In this document: positions 61,186 to 64,000 of the stretch, in pieces
Layout of the letters: every line of letters starts with the position of its first letter
How positions within the stretch are numbered: the first letter of the stretch is position 1
DNA from: Cytobacillus luteolus
Lineage (GTDB): Bacteria > Bacillota > Bacilli > Bacillales > Bacillaceae_L
Assembly (NCBI RefSeq): GCF_017873715.1
Contig: NZ_JAGGKM010000001.1
Coordinates: 744,001-808,000 of the forward strand
Direction: 5' to 3'
DNA length: 64,000 nucleotides
Program-made: the position numbers and the translations under genes
The notes under the pieces: model-generated
Databases searched by the model: none
What the model saw: the letters and a program-made list of their open reading frames with translations, nothing else
What the model was told of the DNA's origin: nothing

Positions 61186-63558
61186 ATGATTTTTTTGAAA
61201 GAGGAGATAGTTTATCAGACTGATGAATGGTATAGATTGGCTGAACAAAAGGCTGCTTCATACTTTAACGTACTTTTTGAGCAGCTAACGGATAAATCCT
61301 ATGTCCCTGTCCTAACGAAAGACATACATACATGGAAGCAGAACCATATTCATCACTGGTCTATATTTTCTTTATTTTCACGTAAAAATAGAGAACCAAG
61401 TTCGAAGGAGTTTCACACCTATATTCAATGGCTCAATTACACTGGTAAACTAGAAGGTTATTTGGACCGGAGTATTTCATATCTTTTTATGAGGGATTTA
61501 GGTAAGGCACTTGATTCGGTAGAGACACAAGCTAAGATTGAACAGGTAGTAGGTAATTTGAAAAAATCACTCCTTGATTCAACTTCATCAAGCGCCACAG
61601 ACTCGTTTAGCCTAGCCGGTGTTTACAGGTGGGCACAGAAAGAAGGTGTTGAATCAACTTTTGTCTGGTTGATTACCAAACTAAAGAATGTAGCCTCAAA
61701 TATTCCACAGGGAATGGAGGCAGAGCATGCCCAGAGAAAATTGATAAAAATTATTGCAGGTGTACTTATGCACGAAATAGAGGAGATGGGGGGAAATGTA
61801 TCTACAGAAGAACGGAAGAGAAGGCTTGAGAAAGCAATTCGGCTCGGCTATTCATATGGACTAACGTATCCTTTCATTGATGACCTCCTTGATGCTAACA
61901 TTTTATCGCCTAAGGAGACTAAACAATACACGGAATTAATTCGAACTACTTTAACCACGGGTTACGTACCAGAACTACGATACTGGTCTGGAAAAAATAA
62001 GAATCTCATTTTTTATATTCATAAAGAGCTAAGAGAAGCATTTCAGTATATAAAATCTAACCAGCGACCTGAGACTAAAAACATATTTCTCGAACAAGCC
62101 TATGTGTTTTTTCAATCACAAGAAGTAGATCGTGAAAAGACTCTATCTAATGGAAATTATACAAATGAAGAGCTTTATATACCGGTTATTCTAAAATCTT
62201 CTTCATCACGCTTGATTGTTAGAACAGTAATCACAGCCCCTGAAGACGAGGACATTGATAACCGAACCTTCTATTATGGAATCTACAATCAGCTTGCGGA
62301 TGACTTTTCCGACATGTTTGATGATATGAGGGACGGAGCAGTTACACCTTATACATATTATTTAAAATATCATGACCAACGAGACGATCTCATCAATCCT
62401 TTTGAAATGTACTGGACAGTCATTTCTAACCTCATTCATAACGTGTATCACTCAGATCCTAAAACTCGTGAGATTATATTGGACCGTGCAATCAATGGTC
62501 TTAAACGATTTAAAAAAAGAGCGGGAAACCATGTCTACAATGAGGTAATGGAGACTTTTGCATCAGGTAATCCTTCATTTAATCATTTACTTCAAACGAT
62601 GGTTAAAAAAGCAGATGATGTTGATTTCTTTGATAAATTGCTTCGTGATCGAATCATTGCCATTTTAAAAAAGGACAAGAAAGAGCGAGCGGAATTTGTA
62701 GATAAGGTTGAAACAATAAGAGAGCAAATGAATGAAATGTTAGCTATTTCTTCTAGTAGAAATGTTGATCCAATCATTGAGGCAGCGAACTATAGTTTAA
62801 ATGGAGATGGGAAACGGTTAAGACCTATTATTACTTGGGTTATGGGAGTAGAGGGATACGGTTTAGCCCAATCTTCCATCGTGCCGCTGCTAAAATCATT
62901 AGAATATATGCATACAGCATCGCTTATTTTTGATGATTTACCGTCTCAGGACAATGCAAAAATGCGGAGAGGACGACCTACTCTTCATCAGGTGAAAAAC
63001 GTTGCGGTAGCAGAACTCACAGGGTTATTTTTAACCCAAAAGGCCATAGAAGAACAAACAACTCTTACTCAGTTTGATTCGAAAACAGTGCTACAATTAA
63101 TCCAATATTCAACTAGGATTACCGGGGAAATGTGTAAGGGACAGGTGATGGACTTAGAGAGTAAAAGTAAACGGTTAACACTTGAACAACTTCAGGCAGT
63201 TTCATTTTATAAAACCGGAATTGCATTCGAAGCTTCCATCATTATGCCAGCTATTCTCGGGAAAGCGACTGAACAGGAACAAAGCACTTTGAAAGAATTT
63301 TCCCGCCATGCAGGGATTGCGTTTCAAATAAAAGATGACTTACTCGATGCGGAAGGTGATGAAAAACTCTTAGGAAAATCTGTTGGAAAAGACACTGAGA
63401 ACAACAACTCAACGTTTGTAACAATTCTCGGCATAGAAAATGCACGAAAAGAACTATGGGAACACTACTGTCTAGCAATGGAAGCACTAGAAAAAGTACC
63501 ACGTAACACTACCTTTCTAAAGCATTTAGTGAATTATATCGTAAATCGGGACCACTAA
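61186..63558 (+). CDS. Two-domain class I isoprenoid synthase (terpene-synthase-like + prenyl diphosphate synthase)
   Basis: 790 residues, more than twice a normal prenyl synthase. C-terminal domain (about 510-790) is a clear trans-prenyl diphosphate synthase: GKRLRP 542-547, first Asp-rich motif DDLPSQD 583-589 with RRGRPT, and second KDDLLD 716-721. N-terminal domain (1-500) is all-helical with its own pair of Asp-rich motifs: IDDLLD 231-236 and DDFSDMFDDMRD 372-383, about 140 residues apart, as in class I isoprenoid enzymes. Small residues (Ala578, Ser579) before the first C-terminal motif suggest a product longer than farnesyl diphosphate. GAGG lies 7 nt before the ATG. Probably it makes and then converts a long-chain diphosphate. 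Confidence 0.82.
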   Translation: MIFLKEEIVYQTDEWYRLAEQKAASYFNVLFEQLTDKSYVPVLTKDIHTWKQNHIHHWSIFSLFSRKNREPSSKEFHTYIQWLNYTGKLEGYLDRSISYLFMRDLGKALDSVETQAKIEQVVGNLKKSLLDSTSSSATDSFSLAGVYRWAQKEGVESTFVWLITKLKNVASNIPQGMEAEHAQRKLIKIIAGVLMHEIEEMGGNVSTEERKRRLEKAIRLGYSYGLTYPFIDDLLDANILSPKETKQYTELIRTTLTTGYVPELRYWSGKNKNLIFYIHKELREAFQYIKSNQRPETKNIFLEQAYVFFQSQEVDREKTLSNGNYTNEELYIPVILKSSSSRLIVRTVITAPEDEDIDNRTFYYGIYNQLADDFSDMFDDMRDGAVTPYTYYLKYHDQRDDLINPFEMYWTVISNLIHNVYHSDPKTREIILDRAINGLKRFKKRAGNHVYNEVMETFASGNPSFNHLLQTMVKKADDVDFFDKLLRDRIIAILKKDKKERAEFVDKVETIREQMNEMLAISSSRNVDPIIEAANYSLNGDGKRLRPIITWVMGVEGYGLAQSSIVPLLKSLEYMHTASLIFDDLPSQDNAKMRRGRPTLHQVKNVAVAELTGLFLTQKAIEEQTTLTQFDSKTVLQLIQYSTRITGEMCKGQVMDLESKSKRLTLEQLQAVSFYKTGIAFEASIIMPAILGKATEQEQSTLKEFSRHAGIAFQIKDDLLDAEGDEKLLGKSVGKDTENNNSTFVTILGIENARKELWEHYCLAMEALEKVPRNTTFLKHLVNYIVNRDH

Positions 63559-63571
63559 GATTTGGGGATTT

Positions 63572-63624
63572 GGGGCCTGACCCCCAATGCGTTAAAGCTT
63601 TAACGCGCCGGGGGTCAGGCCCCC
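63572..63624. repeat. Palindromic repeat copy 27
   Basis: Complete, perfect GCGTTAAAGCTTTAACGC centre. Follows the isoprenoid-synthase stop by 14 bp and precedes the last gene by 62 bp. Confidence 0.96.
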
Positions 63625-63685
63625 GATTGTAAAATATTTCATAGTTGGACATACTATATTCAGTATCTTTTTGAGGAGTGTATAT

Positions 63686-63979
63686 ATGAACATTGATTTC
63701 AATACAATTGCTGAAAATATGCCTAACTTCGAGAACCATGATGATGCAAAAGCTTGGTTTGAGGAATATTTCGAAGACAAGTTTATCTTTAAAAACCAGG
63801 ACGAACTAAACGGAAAAACGGTTTATTATTACCATATCATTAAAAATCCAGATGCATATTCACAGTATATGGTGTCATTAACAAGTGAAGTGAAACCTCA
63901 CATAACCGACTTCGATACCTTTGAAAGCTATTCAACTATTGAAATTAGTGAGGATGGGGAAGTTAGTTTTACACAATAA
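63686..63979 (+). CDS. Hypothetical protein, 97 aa
   Basis: Begins MNIDFNTIAENMPNFENHDD; acidic, with aromatic strands FIFKNQDELNGKTVYYYHII and an end SYSTIEISEDGEVSFTQ. The ATG at 63686 has GAGGAG 7 nt upstream. No Cys, no membrane segment. Fold may be alpha/beta; family not recognised. It probably has its own promoter after the repeat. Confidence 0.7.
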   Translation: MNIDFNTIAENMPNFENHDDAKAWFEEYFEDKFIFKNQDELNGKTVYYYHIIKNPDAYSQYMVSLTSEVKPHITDFDTFESYSTIEISEDGEVSFTQ

Positions 63980-64000
63980 TCTATCGATGAAGAGATCGTA

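Noticed and set aside
8888-63624. The GGGGCCTGACCCC repeats as a CRISPR array
   Set aside because: Copies lie kilobases apart with genes between them, are full palindromes, have no regular spacers, and there are no cas genes.
63509-63780. Minus-strand frames of 62-76 codons containing GPDPRR-like segments
   Set aside because: These are translations of the palindromic repeat and the shadow of the 97-aa gene. Similar frames at 13013-13207 and 14485-14670 were rejected for the same reason.

Overview
This is a 64 kb piece of a low-GC, spore-forming Bacillaceae chromosome. The evidence is AGGAGG-type ribosome binding sites with frequent TTG/GTG starts, a GerPF-type germination protein, a YppG-like protein, TnrA, OdhAB, Zur boxes and an MhqR-type operator. 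No rRNA, tRNA, prophage, transposase or CRISPR array was seen. Both strands are used about equally, in short operons.

Layout. 1-4.8 kb: DMT exporter (partial), zinc-ribbon/FxLYD protein plus membrane-anchored HtrA-type protease, GerPF-like protein, DUF421 protein, and an array of six 9-bp cores at exact 21-bp steps. 4.8-13 kb: M32 carboxypeptidase, glyoxalase-like protein, lipoprotein, MATE-like exporter, TipA-type MerR regulator, EAL-HDOD protein. 13-25.5 kb: AtoE-type transporter, CorA, cysteine-desulfurase-like enzyme, Crp/Fnr regulator divergent from odhAB, MFS pump, thioesterase, formamidase, 42-aa protein. 25.7-32.5 kb: glycerate kinase, dioxygenase with an MhqR-type operator, FkbM methyltransferase, and a PAP2 phosphatase-GT4-Ugd operon that suggests glucuronate-containing envelope glycan or glycolipid. 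32.6-48.7 kb: DUF2161 nuclease-like protein, DinB, acetyltransferases, Lrp/AhpD-like pair, AraC-VOC-VOC cluster, esterase remnant, Zur-boxed ZagA-type metallochaperone, serine beta-lactamase-like protein, PadR-ChrA, NodC/IcaA-like GT2, cold-shock protein, SMR pair. 48.7-64 kb: aldo/keto reductase, FAD enzyme plus DUF3231, tnrA divergent from an amtB-DUF294-exonuclease operon, a pair of 51-aa paralogues around a YppG-like gene, a candidate ncRNA, asnB, and a 790-aa protein with two class I isoprenoid-synthase domains.

The most striking feature is a palindromic repeat (GGGGCCTGACCCC ... GGGGTCAGGCCCC, centre often GCGTTAAAGCTTTAACGC). It occurs at 27 places, usually within about 15 bp of a stop codon, and largely where an ordinary intrinsic terminator is absent. 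In at least three places it has become the 3' end of the coding sequence. The other leading candidates for new biology are the 21-bp phased array, the double isoprenoid synthase, and the TnrA-controlled amtB-DUF294-exonuclease operon with no PII gene.
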